DNA of 53,802 nucleotides from Clostridia bacterium (lineage in GTDB: Bacteria > Bacillota > Clostridia > UMGS1810), in the NCBI GenBank assembly GCA_017436905.1, contig JAFSCF010000010.1, positions 1-53,802 on the forward strand. The letters run 5' to 3'. Positions 27,696-36,107 of this stretch are shown piece by piece. The position numbers and the translations under genes are program-made. Numbering within the stretch: the stretch's first letter is position 1; every line of letters starts with the position of its first letter. The notes below the pieces were generated by a model. The model was given only the letters and a program-made list of their open reading frames with translations. It had not been told where the DNA came from and did no database searches.

Positions 27696-28679
27696 TTAAT
27701 TTTTTTCAACTGTTTCAACTATTTTTAAGTCAATGCCGTACTTATCTTTGAAATACTTGATATTAGACCGTTTATGTCCTACCGCTTTTGAAGTTTCACC
27801 CTCAGGCACGGTGTATATTAACACTCCGTCAATCACATCAGTTGTAACACGTTTTTCTATACTGCGTTTATAAACCTCTGCACGGGCAAGTTCGCCCATT
27901 GCACTATGATACGGGCCGATTACGGTTTCCTCGTTTATATTATCTGTAGTCTGCAAGCCTATTCGTATAACCTCAATGCCTGCATCTTCAAACATTTCAA
28001 TAAGTTCTGCGGCAAGATCAACTGCATACTCGGTTGTAATTGGTTTATATGCATCGGATTTATACATATCGTAAAGCGCAGTATCTTCAACCACTAATGT
28101 TGGATAAATCCTTACAAAATCCGGCGATATTGATATAATGTCTTTTGCAGTCCGAATAGATTTCTCTCTTGTATCTGCAGGAAGTCCAAGCATCATCTGA
28201 AGACCTAATGAAAATCCGTGTTTTTTTATAAGTTCTGACGCAGCAAAAACTTCCTCCCTTCCATGACCTCTGCCGGATTTTAAAAGTACCTCACTGTCGG
28301 TTGACTGCACACCGAGTTCAATGGTTTTCATCCCGTATTTTTTGGCGTTTTCAAGTATAACACCATCGATACAGTCAGGACGTGTGGAGCAACGCAGACT
28401 GTCAACCCTGCCTGCCTTTATATATTCGTAAGCCTCCCTCATAAGCGATGTCTGCAAGTTAAAATCTATACCCGTAAAACTGCCTCCAAAGAATGCGACT
28501 TCTACCTCGGCACCGTTTTTATCTATATATTTAAGGTGTTCATCTATAATACGGCGCACATCGTCTGCACACACCTCGCTCTGCGTGCCCGTGATGTGAC
28601 GCTGATTGCAAAAAACACAGTCGTGAGGACAGCCTATATGCGGCACAAACACAGGTATATTGTAGTGTCTTTTTTTCAT
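27696..28679 (-). CDS. Elp3-like radical SAM protein
   Basis: 327 residues. The cluster motif CPHDCVFC (Cys 17, 21, 24) binds the 4Fe-4S cluster and SAM, followed by AFFGGSFTG and an Elp3/TIM-barrel pattern (STRPDCID, TIELGVQSTD, QMMLGLPADT, DFVRIYPTLVVEDTALYDMY) with a Radical_SAM_C extension. There is no HAT acetyltransferase domain, so it is the short bacterial form, and no substrate has been assigned from sequence; tRNA modification is a guess by analogy to Elp3. It lies 53 nt upstream of smc. Start ATG follows AGAGGA. Confidence 0.88.
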   Translation of the reverse strand: MKKRHYNIPVFVPHIGCPHDCVFCNQRHITGTQSEVCADDVRRIIDEHLKYIDKNGAEVEVAFFGGSFTGIDFNLQTSLMREAYEYIKAGRVDSLRCSTRPDCIDGVILENAKKYGMKTIELGVQSTDSEVLLKSGRGHGREEVFAASELIKKHGFSLGLQMMLGLPADTREKSIRTAKDIISISPDFVRIYPTLVVEDTALYDMYKSDAYKPITTEYAVDLAAELIEMFEDAGIEVIRIGLQTTDNINEETVIGPYHSAMGELARAEVYKRSIEKRVTTDVIDGVLIYTVPEGETSKAVGHKRSNIKYFKDKYGIDLKIVETVEKN

Positions 28680-28710
28680 AAAAGTTCCTCTTTCAATTTA
28701 TATAAAACTA

Positions 28711-28737
28711 TAGGGGCCGATGTACACACCGCCCCTA
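28711..28737. repeat. Small GC-rich dyad between two genes
   Basis: TAGGGGC (28711-28717) and GCCCCTA (28731-28737) bracket an imperfectly self-complementary core, giving a 27-nt near-palindrome far richer in GC than its flanks. It sits between the sugar kinase stop and the radical SAM start. It resembles short dispersed GGGGC-type repeats of Clostridia, but I see no second copy in this window. Confidence 0.5.
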
Positions 28738-28745
28738 CAAAACAT

Positions 28746-29774
28746 TTATCTTACCATTTCGTCCTGCATACCCGTTGCTTTGTGAGAAGCAATTACAGAT
28801 TCAACCTCGTCTATAGAACTGATACTCATATCGCCCGAAACGGTGTTTTTAATAGCACTTAAAGCATTACCGTACGACATAGACTCTTCAATAGAGCCGC
28901 CCGAAAGTATGCCGTAGAGAACACCGGCAACGTAAGCGTCACCACTGCCGACACGGTCTATAACTTCGATATTTTTATAATGCGGCTCTTCATAAAATTT
29001 GCCGTTACAATATATGCGTGAGCCAAAATTGTGCTTAGTGGGACTTACAACCTCTCTTCTGGTGGTTGCAACAATCTTACAGCCGTAAGTGTCGGCATAA
29101 CCTTTCATAATTTCGTCAAGTGTTCCCGTTCTTTGAAGCATTCTGCGTGATGTTTCTTCAGAAACGAACAGAAGATCAACAAGCGGCAGGATACTCTCTA
29201 CCACTTCGCGCGCTTCTTCCTCGCTCCAGAGTGTTGCACGGTAGTTTACATCAAAACTGATTGCAACGCCGTTTTCTTTCATTTTTTTAATCATCTCTAA
29301 AGCAGTATGGCGAAGTTCTTCTCCCAATGCAAGAGAGATAGAACTTATATGAAACATTCTTGTTTTAGAATATATATCGTCAGGAATTTCAGACAGTTTA
29401 AGCGAGCACACAGACGCATTTGCCCTGTCGTACACAACGGCGGATTTTCTTGGGTAAACACCGCTTTCATAAAAATAAATGCCAAGGCGTTTGGTATCGG
29501 TATTATCCCAGACAACATAATCATCGGACACCGTGCCGTAACGGATACGGCGTGCAATAAAGTGACCGAGTTTGTTTTTGGGGAGTTTTGTAACGATGGC
29601 AGAGCGTATGCCTAAGTTTGCCGCACCTGACGCAACATTAAACTCAGAGCCGCCACAGTTTTTCTCAAACGTCTCACTCTGCGAAATTTTATCTTTATCA
29701 GGAGGTGAAAGCCTGAGCATTACCTCGCCGAAACTTATAAGGTCAAATTCTGCTGTTTTTTTGATAAAGTCCAT
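28746..29774 (-). CDS. kdgK: PfkB-family sugar kinase, probably KDG kinase
   Basis: 342 residues of the ribokinase/PfkB fold, most like 2-keto-3-deoxygluconate kinases. The N-terminal GEVMLRLSPPDKDKISQ and NCGGSEFNVASGAANLG are typical; FDVNYRATLW and the C-terminal signature DRVGSGDAYVAGVLYG carry the catalytic Asp. The common DTxGAGD reads DRVGSGD here. It would phosphorylate KDG in pectin or uronate breakdown, but substrate cannot be proven and no KDPG aldolase is adjacent. The start at 29774 follows GGGGGG by 7 nt; the longer frame to 29837 runs through a terminator. Confidence 0.8.
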   Translation of the reverse strand: MDFIKKTAEFDLISFGEVMLRLSPPDKDKISQSETFEKNCGGSEFNVASGAANLGIRSAIVTKLPKNKLGHFIARRIRYGTVSDDYVVWDNTDTKRLGIYFYESGVYPRKSAVVYDRANASVCSLKLSEIPDDIYSKTRMFHISSISLALGEELRHTALEMIKKMKENGVAISFDVNYRATLWSEEEAREVVESILPLVDLLFVSEETSRRMLQRTGTLDEIMKGYADTYGCKIVATTRREVVSPTKHNFGSRIYCNGKFYEEPHYKNIEVIDRVGSGDAYVAGVLYGILSGGSIEESMSYGNALSAIKNTVSGDMSISSIDEVESVIASHKATGMQDEMVR

Positions 29775-29790
29775 ATCATAACCCCCCAAC

Positions 29791-29824
29791 AAAAAATCCT
29801 GTATATTTATTATACAGGATTTTA
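29791..29824 (-). terminator. Terminator after the glmM operon
   Basis: An AATCCTGTATA stem pairs with its complement around a 4-nt loop, followed on the minus strand by six T. It separates the GlmU-like gene from the kinase gene. Confidence 0.82.
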
Positions 29825-29841
29825 ATTGGTTTTGCAATATT

Positions 29842-30504
29842 TTAAATTCGTTTCAGCACATTATCTGTGCTTTTAACTATACAATCTGCAGGGTAAACGC
29901 CCCTTAAAGATGTAAGCGGATAAACATTTGTGTTTTTGCCTATAACTGTTCCGGGATTTAAAACACAACCGCAGCCAACATCAGCACCGTCTGCCATAAT
30001 TCCGCCGATTTTGCGCAAGCCCGTCTGCAAATCCTCGTCTCCGTGGATAACCACAGCCTTGCCGTCGGACTTTAAGTTGGAGCAGATAGAGCCTGCACCC
30101 ATATGGGATTTATTGCCGAGAACAGAGTCACCAACATAGTTATAATGCGGCACCTGAACTTTATCTAAAAGTATGCAGTTTTTAAGTTCTGACGAATTGC
30201 CTATTACGCATCCCTCACCAGTTACAACTGCACCTCGCAGATATGCGCCCGGACGAATTTCGCATCCGTGCCCTATAATGGCAGGCTGGATAATCGTGGC
30301 AGACGGGTGTATTGTAACATCCTTGCCGACCAGAACGCCATCGGCGATTTCCGTAAATCCGTCTATGCCTTTTTCAATAAGTTTATTTATATATTCTTTT
30401 ATCTTAGGAAGCATATCCCACGGATATTCGGATTCTTCAAACAACTCTTTCAAATACGGTGTCCTGCAATCAAAAAGTTCGTGTGTTTTTACGCATTTTT
30501 TCAA
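29842..30504 (-). CDS. GlmU-like left-handed beta-helix protein
   Basis: 220 residues. An N-terminal helical segment (YLKELFEESEYPWDMLPKIKEYI) precedes hexapeptide-repeat coils from about residue 50 (VTIHPSATIIQPAIIGHGCEIRPGAYLRG, GAGSICSNLKSDGK, GTVIGKNTNVYPL). It matches the acyltransferase-like half of GlmU and lacks the N-terminal uridylyltransferase half. It is usually annotated as UDP-GlcNAc pyrophosphorylase in Firmicutes, which the domain content does not support by itself. The start is TTG: TTGA overlaps the TGA stop of glmM, so translation is coupled. The same operon placement points to amino-sugar-phosphate metabolism. Confidence 0.82.
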   Translation of the reverse strand: MKKCVKTHELFDCRTPYLKELFEESEYPWDMLPKIKEYINKLIEKGIDGFTEIADGVLVGKDVTIHPSATIIQPAIIGHGCEIRPGAYLRGAVVTGEGCVIGNSSELKNCILLDKVQVPHYNYVGDSVLGNKSHMGAGSICSNLKSDGKAVVIHGDEDLQTGLRKIGGIMADGADVGCGCVLNPGTVIGKNTNVYPLTSLRGVYPADCIVKSTDNVLKRI

Positions 30505-32108
30505 GCGCCGTGCCCCCTTGAGATAATTATATTTGCAATTCTGTCAGCATATACTATGCAGTCGTTTTCGCTTTCACATTCAATCATTATACGTATAACA
30601 GGCTCTGTTCCGCTTTGGCGAAGTAGTGCTCTGCCTTTGCCGTTTATAAGGATTTCAACTGCTTTGAGTTCGTCTAAAACAACATCGTCTTCCAAAACGG
30701 CCGCTTTATCTTTAACAGGAATATTTTTTGTGTATTGCGGATAAAGAGTTAAAGGCTCGGCAAGTTTTGAAAGCGTGGTTTTCATATCGCAAAGTTCTTC
30801 AGTAATCATAATCGCCGTAAGAAGTCCGTCGCCTGTTGTAGCATATTTTTTCAGTATTATATGTCCTGACTGCTCGCCGCCAAGGCAATAGTCATTTTCC
30901 TGCATACACTCGTACACAAAACGGTCGCCCACAGAGGTGTGTACGCAGTTTATGCCGATTTCTTCAAGACCTGCAGTAAGGCCACTGTTAGACATTACCG
31001 TTGCAACAACAGTATCGCCGGTAAGTGTACCTCGCGATTTTAATCTTTTACCAAGAATATAAAGCATGGCATCGCCGTCTACTACTTTGCCGTTTTCGTC
31101 AACGGCTATACAGCGGTCGGCATCGCCGTCAAACGCAAAGCCTAAATCAAGATGATTTTCTTTGACCAATCGGCAAAGATTTTCTATATGTGTTGAACCG
31201 CAGTCACGGTTTACGTTAAGACCGTCAGGCTCTGCTCCTATAACGGTAGTCTGCGCACCAAGTGCACCGAAAACGGCTTTTGCAATCATCCACGAGGCAC
31301 CATTGGCACAATCCAAACCGATTTTGAGATTTTTATACGAATGCGATGCCAACGATATAAGATAGCCTACGTATCTGTTTCTGCCCGAAACATAGTCAAC
31401 TATACAACCAAGTCGCTCTCTTGATGCAAGCGGAAGGTCGTCACCACTCATACCCAGCGAACTCATATCTCCGTCAATATATGCCTCAATCAAAGCAGTT
31501 GTTTTATCGTCCAGTTTTTCGCCATAACGGTTTATTACCTTAATGCCGTTGTCGTAAAAAGGGTTATGTGAGGCAGTAATCATTATTCCGCAGTCAAATT
31601 CGTCCTGACGGGTAACGTATGAGACGCTGGGCGTGGTTGTAACGTGGAGCATATATGCATCTGCTCCCGAAGCAGTAATACCTGCCACTATGGAATATTC
31701 CAGCATATAACTGGAACGGCGTGTATCTTTACCTATAACAATGCGTGGTCTGTAGCCCCCCTTTGTGCAGCCTGAAAGCGCAGATGAATAATACCACCCT
31801 AAAAATCTGCCGACTTTATACGCCTGCATCGAAGTAAGGCTTACATTGGCTTCGCCCCTGAATCCGTCCGTACCAAAATATTTGTTGCGCACTGGTGTGG
31901 AAACAATTTCTGTTTTATTGCGCAAAAATTCGTCTGCGCTTATACCGAACAGTTCGCAAAGTTGAAGCACTTTGTCTATCTGCGGTAAGGCCTGGTCCAT
32001 CTCCCACTTTGAAACAGACTGTCTTGATACAGAAACTTTTTCTGCTAACTGTTCTTGTGAGATCTGCGCAGCGGTCCGCAAATGTAATATTTTTTCGCCA
32101 ATGGTCAT
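30501..32108 (-). CDS. glmM: XRE helix-turn-helix fused to phosphoglucosamine mutase
   Basis: 535 residues. Residues 1-62 are a full Cro/C1-type HTH (GEKILHLRTAAQISQEQLAEKVSVSRQSVSKWEMDQALP), followed by a short linker and, from about residue 74, a complete alpha-D-phosphohexomutase. The mutase has NKYFGTDGFRG, catalytic Ser180 in ITASHNP, the metal loop DGDADR (327-332), GEQSGH and the phosphate-binding RQSGTEPVIRI. It converts GlcN-6-P to GlcN-1-P for wall precursors. A fused DNA-binding domain is not part of standard GlmM. ATG follows AAAGGTG by 7 nt; an internal start near the mutase is not obvious, so I treat the fusion as real. A dyad lies at its promoter. Confidence 0.88.
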   Translation of the reverse strand: MTIGEKILHLRTAAQISQEQLAEKVSVSRQSVSKWEMDQALPQIDKVLQLCELFGISADEFLRNKTEIVSTPVRNKYFGTDGFRGEANVSLTSMQAYKVGRFLGWYYSSALSGCTKGGYRPRIVIGKDTRRSSYMLEYSIVAGITASGADAYMLHVTTTPSVSYVTRQDEFDCGIMITASHNPFYDNGIKVINRYGEKLDDKTTALIEAYIDGDMSSLGMSGDDLPLASRERLGCIVDYVSGRNRYVGYLISLASHSYKNLKIGLDCANGASWMIAKAVFGALGAQTTVIGAEPDGLNVNRDCGSTHIENLCRLVKENHLDLGFAFDGDADRCIAVDENGKVVDGDAMLYILGKRLKSRGTLTGDTVVATVMSNSGLTAGLEEIGINCVHTSVGDRFVYECMQENDYCLGGEQSGHIILKKYATTGDGLLTAIMITEELCDMKTTLSKLAEPLTLYPQYTKNIPVKDKAAVLEDDVVLDELKAVEILINGKGRALLRQSGTEPVIRIMIECESENDCIVYADRIANIIISRGHGA

Positions 32109-32149
32109 ATTTACTCACCTTTCCTTAATTATGTAACACATCACTTCTA

Positions 32150-32178
32150 ATAATAGCACAGGGGCTTAGATATATAAA
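32150..32178 (-). promoter_or_regulatory. Possible promoter of glmM fusion operon
   Basis: On the minus strand TTTATA (weak -35), a 17-bp spacer and TATTAT. The -35 overlaps the dyad at 32176-32191. Confidence 0.45.
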
Positions 32179-32191
32179 CCAACTTTGGTTT
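32176..32191. promoter_or_regulatory. Dyad operator candidate upstream of HTH-GlmM
   Basis: AAACCAACTTTGGTTT has perfect 7-bp arms around two bases, the size and symmetry of a Cro/C1-type operator, and lies at the -35 region of the glmM fusion. A second smaller dyad, CGCAAC-n5-GTTGCG, is at 32200-32216. Confidence 0.5.
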
Positions 32192-32245
32192 GATTTTTTC
32201 CGCAACCTGTAGTTGCGAAGAATTTAAGATACATTTTAGCATATG

Positions 32246-32277
32246 CAAAATCCCCGCATTTCTATACGGGGATTTAA
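32246..32277 (-). terminator. Terminator after pheT
   Basis: AAATCCCCG and CGGGGATTT pair around a 10-nt loop, 7 nt after the pheT stop, followed on the minus strand by TTTT. Confidence 0.7.
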
Positions 32278-32283
32278 AATTTT

Positions 32284-34644
32284 TTAGTTTTTAAGATTAA
32301 TTCCGTCGGCAGCAAGTGCGGCGATGATTCCGTCTACAACTTTCATCACCTCTTCACGGGTTAAGGTGCGCTCGTTATCGGCAAATTTAATCTTGGTGGT
32401 TATTGATTTTCCGCTTTCGTCAGCATAGATATCCGTAACGCTTACAGATTTTATCATCGGGCAGTTTGCCGCCTCTATTGCCTTTGCAACAGGCTCAAAT
32501 TTTTCTGTTACGAACGAAAGGTCAATCTCAATTTCGGGGAATTTGGAAGGCTCTTCGTAAGTAATGGACGCATTTGCAATTTTGGCAAACTCTTTAACAT
32601 CAATCTCTGCATAAACGATATTTGCTTTCTTGTCAATCTTTTTAGCAACTGCAGAATTTACAATACCAATTTCGCCAAGCAAAATTCCGTCACAATAAAT
32701 ATTGTTAAGGTTTTTCGGGTGCTGGTATGAGTGTGATGCCTCTGCTTTCTCAAACACAAGCGGTTTATGTTTGAGTTCGTCTGTAATAACGGCAAGAACA
32801 TCACGCAATTTAAAGTAAATCTGCTCAGTTGTGTTTGTTTTACTGTAAATGGTGATGGCAAGTTTTTTCTGCTCATTACACATTCCGTCATCTTTCAAAC
32901 CGTCTACCACTCTGCCGATTTCAAACACGGAAAAATCGCTCGCATACGATGTGTTATATTTAACCTGACACAACTGTGTAGGCACAATAGATTTGCGGAT
33001 TGTCTGAATATTGGGATTTGTAGCATTTACAAGTTCAACATTATCCTCTATTTCAATGCCGAGTGCCTTGTATTCGTCATAGTACGCCCATACGTATGAG
33101 TGGAGTTCGTGCATGGAATAGCGCTTAACGAGGATGTCTTTAATTCTTTCTTCATCATCTTTTTCCTGCGCTGTTCTTATAGGATAAAGCGGAAGAGCGA
33201 TTGTGTGAACGTCAAAGTTGTCGTAACCATAGATACGTGTGATTTCCTCTATAATATCTGCTTTTAAAGTTACGTCTTTTGTTGCTCTCCAACTGGGAAC
33301 TTTAACAGTAAAGTTATCACCCGAAAGTTCAACGCCAAAGCCTAAGGATTCGAGTGTTTTTACTATAGTGTCATTGCCAATTTCTATACCTGTATATTTA
33401 TCTACGAATGCTTTATCAAATGAAAGCGATACATCGTCATACTTGAACGCATATTCGTCAGTAAGTGCAGATGTAACCTCAGCACCGTTGTCTATGTCTG
33501 TAAGCAGTTTTACAAAACGTGCAATGGCAGGAACGGTCATTTCGGGGTCAAGGCTCTTTTCGTAACGCATAGACGCATCTGTTCTGTGGGCAAGTTTAAC
33601 CGTGGATTTACGGATAGATGTAGCATCAAATGTAGCAGACTCAAGTGTGAGAGTTGAAGTGTCTTCAACAATTTCGGAGTCAAGTCCGCCCATAATACCA
33701 GCAATAGCAACAGGCGTGTTGTCGTTGCAAATCATAAGAGTGTTTTCGTCAATATCACGTTCTGCGCCGTCAAGAGTTGTAAATTTAAACGGCTTATCAA
33801 AACGTTTTATTCTTATCTTTTCAACTTTTCTGGAGTCGAATGCGTGCATAGGCTGACCCATCTCAAGCATAAGGTAGTTTGTAAGGTCGGCTAAGAAATT
33901 GATTGCCCTCATTCCACAGTAATAAAGGCGGATTCGCATATTAACAGGGCTTGTGTGCACACCGATATTGCCAAACTCCAGACACGAATATCTGTAGCAA
34001 AGCGGATCCTCTATTTTAAGGTCAACTTTTTTAAGATTCTCATATGCTGCAAGGTCTGCAACATCTAAAGGTTTTAACTCTCTGCCTGCGATTGCTGCAA
34101 ACTCACGTGCAATACCATAATGCCCCCAAAGGTCAGGGCGGTTTGTAAGCGATTTGTTGTCAACCTCAAATATAATATCGTCAATCTGATAGATATCTTT
34201 AAGGTCAGTACCTACTTTAACGTCGTCGGTAATTTCCATAATACCGTCGCCGCTATCACTAATGCCGATTTCTTTTTCTGAACAGCACATACCATTAGAT
34301 GTATATCCTGCAAGTTTACGGGGCGCTATGGTAATATCGCCAATCTGTGCACCGAGTTTTGCAAATGCAGTTTTTAAACCCACTCTTACATTGGGCGCAC
34401 CGCACACAACATCAACGAGTTCTGCCTCGCCGATATCGACTTTTAAAAGGTGCAGTTTTTTAGATTCGGGGTGGTCTTCAACACTTTTAATCTCTGCAAC
34501 AACTATACCACTTAAATCGCTGCCCTTGAAGTAAATTTCATTTTCAACCTCTGCAGTTGAGAGGGAAAATTTATTGATAAGTTCCATTTTGTCAAGACCT
34601 GATAAATCTACAAAGTCTGAAATCCAATTTAATGATAAAAACAT
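32284..34644 (-). CDS. pheT: Phenylalanyl-tRNA synthetase beta subunit
   Basis: 786 residues, normal length for the beta chain of the alpha2beta2 enzyme. An N-terminal OB-fold tRNA-binding domain (LSGIVVAEIKSVEDHPESKKLH) is followed by B3/4 editing and B5 domains (NIMGGLDSEIVEDT-like, LESATFDATSIRKS), a class-II-like core, and a C-terminal ferredoxin-like anticodon-binding domain (KFPEIEIDLSFV to the end). It is 17 nt downstream of pheS and shares its T-box control. The start follows AAGGAGG. Confidence 0.97.
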   Translation of the reverse strand: MFLSLNWISDFVDLSGLDKMELINKFSLSTAEVENEIYFKGSDLSGIVVAEIKSVEDHPESKKLHLLKVDIGEAELVDVVCGAPNVRVGLKTAFAKLGAQIGDITIAPRKLAGYTSNGMCCSEKEIGISDSGDGIMEITDDVKVGTDLKDIYQIDDIIFEVDNKSLTNRPDLWGHYGIAREFAAIAGRELKPLDVADLAAYENLKKVDLKIEDPLCYRYSCLEFGNIGVHTSPVNMRIRLYYCGMRAINFLADLTNYLMLEMGQPMHAFDSRKVEKIRIKRFDKPFKFTTLDGAERDIDENTLMICNDNTPVAIAGIMGGLDSEIVEDTSTLTLESATFDATSIRKSTVKLAHRTDASMRYEKSLDPEMTVPAIARFVKLLTDIDNGAEVTSALTDEYAFKYDDVSLSFDKAFVDKYTGIEIGNDTIVKTLESLGFGVELSGDNFTVKVPSWRATKDVTLKADIIEEITRIYGYDNFDVHTIALPLYPIRTAQEKDDEERIKDILVKRYSMHELHSYVWAYYDEYKALGIEIEDNVELVNATNPNIQTIRKSIVPTQLCQVKYNTSYASDFSVFEIGRVVDGLKDDGMCNEQKKLAITIYSKTNTTEQIYFKLRDVLAVITDELKHKPLVFEKAEASHSYQHPKNLNNIYCDGILLGEIGIVNSAVAKKIDKKANIVYAEIDVKEFAKIANASITYEEPSKFPEIEIDLSFVTEKFEPVAKAIEAANCPMIKSVSVTDIYADESGKSITTKIKFADNERTLTREEVMKVVDGIIAALAADGINLKN

Positions 34645-34661
34645 ATTTTTCCCTCCTTATG

Positions 34662-35714
34662 TTATTTGTCGTCGGTAAACTGCGACAAAGTTTTTAAACT
34701 TCCGCCGTTTAAATCACGAATATCTTTTATACCGAATTTCATCATAGCAAGACGTGTAAGACCAAGTCCGAACGCAAAACCCGTGTACTCGTCAGGGTCA
34801 ATTCCGCCTGCTTTTAAAACCTCGGGGTGAATCATTCCGCAAGGGCAAAGTTCCAGCCAACCGCTGTGCTTACACGAAGGGCATCCCTCACCGCCGCAGA
34901 TAAGGCAACTGATGTCAAGTTCAAAACCAGGCTCCACAAACGGGAAAAATCCGGGACGCAGACGTACTTTGATATCTTTTTTAAACACTTCTGAAAGCAT
35001 GGTTTTCATAAAGAAAATAAGGTTTGAGATAGATATGTTTTTATCTACCATTATACCTTCCATCTGGAAGAAAGTGTTCTCGTGGCAAGCATCTGTAGCC
35101 TCGTTACGGAAGCATCTGCCGGGGAATATTGCCTTGATAGCCTTACCCTCATTAATGAGTGCATCTTTATACTTTTTATAAATAGCGTTCTGCGCTGCAG
35201 ATGTGTGTGATTTAAGTAACTGACCGTTACCAAGGTAGTAAGTATCCTGCATATCACGGGCAGGGTGTGTTTTGGGGATATTGAGCGCCTCAAAACATTC
35301 GTAGTCAGTTACAATCTCGCTGTAATCTTCAACAACGAATCCCATTGATTTAAAAACCTCCTCACACTGGCGCTGTACCAAAGTGATAGGATGGTATGAG
35401 CCACGTTTTAAATCTGCAGGGATTGAAATGTCAAATTCAGGCATACGGCTGTTTTCAAGTTCAATCTCTTTCTTGCGAAGTTCTTCTCTTTTTTCGGCAA
35501 GTTTGTCGTTTACCTCGTTTTTGAGTATGTTGACTTCCTGACCGAAAGTCTTTTTCTCCTCATTTGAGAGGGATTTCATATCTTTAAGCAGGTCGGTAAC
35601 ATAACCTTTTTTACCGATGTATTCCACACGCAGTTGCTCAAGTTGTTCCATATTGGAAACATTCTCAAGCGCAGCGCAGAAGTTCTGCTTAACTTCAAGT
35701 GTTTTTGGAGTCAT
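34662..35714 (-). CDS. pheS: Phenylalanyl-tRNA synthetase alpha subunit
   Basis: 350 residues. An N-terminal coiled coil (about 40-95) precedes the class II catalytic core: motif 1 region GSYHPITLVQRQCEEVF, TSAAQNAI, motif 2 GRCFRNEATDACHENTFFQMEG and motif 3 FAFGLGLTRLAMMKFGI. A Cys-rich insert CLICGGEGCPSCKHSGW is a likely zinc site, as in several Firmicutes PheS. ATG at 35714 follows AAAGGAT by 7 nt; the longer frame to 35753 has no Shine-Dalgarno. It is the first gene after the T-box. Confidence 0.97.
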   Translation of the reverse strand: MTPKTLEVKQNFCAALENVSNMEQLEQLRVEYIGKKGYVTDLLKDMKSLSNEEKKTFGQEVNILKNEVNDKLAEKREELRKKEIELENSRMPEFDISIPADLKRGSYHPITLVQRQCEEVFKSMGFVVEDYSEIVTDYECFEALNIPKTHPARDMQDTYYLGNGQLLKSHTSAAQNAIYKKYKDALINEGKAIKAIFPGRCFRNEATDACHENTFFQMEGIMVDKNISISNLIFFMKTMLSEVFKKDIKVRLRPGFFPFVEPGFELDISCLICGGEGCPSCKHSGWLELCPCGMIHPEVLKAGGIDPDEYTGFAFGLGLTRLAMMKFGIKDIRDLNGGSLKTLSQFTDDK

Positions 35715-35756
35715 AATATCTATCCTTTCTAAAATTATACAAATTTGATGCAAATA

Positions 35757-36020
35757 AAAAACTCGCCCCTAAAAAGGGACGAGTAAATAAAACCCGCGGT
35801 ACCACCCTGAATTCAGAAAATAATTTCTGCACTTTAATATGCTTTTGGCGTGTGACATTAACACCTTGCTTATATCTTAACCAGACTTTCGCAAAAGACT
35901 CCAATGCTGAAATTCACATCTTTGCTCTGCCAGGTTGCTCACAGCCGATGACAACCATTCTCTGAAAGGCAGGTCACAAAGCGCTACTTACACATTTTCT
36001 GCGTCTGCACATATTTATCA
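35757..36020 (-). ncRNA. T-box riboswitch of pheST
   Basis: On the minus strand the leader contains the T-box AGGGTGGTACCGCG (near 35792-35808) and a terminator (35761-35784, stem ACTCGTCCCT) followed by a T-run. Upstream is a stem I region with AGTA loop-like, GGCTGTGAGC and GTGAATTTCAGC elements. A TTC phenylalanine specifier followed by A is visible near 35913, matching the downstream pheST. Uncharged tRNA-Phe should stabilise the antiterminator and allow transcription. Confidence 0.92.
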
Positions 36021-36026
36021 TTATAT

Positions 36027-36055
36027 ATGATAACTCAATTTTTTGTGAATGTCAA
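36027..36055 (-). promoter_or_regulatory. Promoter of pheST T-box leader
   Basis: On the minus strand TTGACA (36050-36055), a 17-bp spacer and TATCAT (36027-36032), just before the T-box leader. Confidence 0.75.
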
Positions 36056-36107
36056 GAGGGAAAATCGAGAAGTTTGCGACCATAAGCACGTTCTAAGCAT
36101 TTTTACA

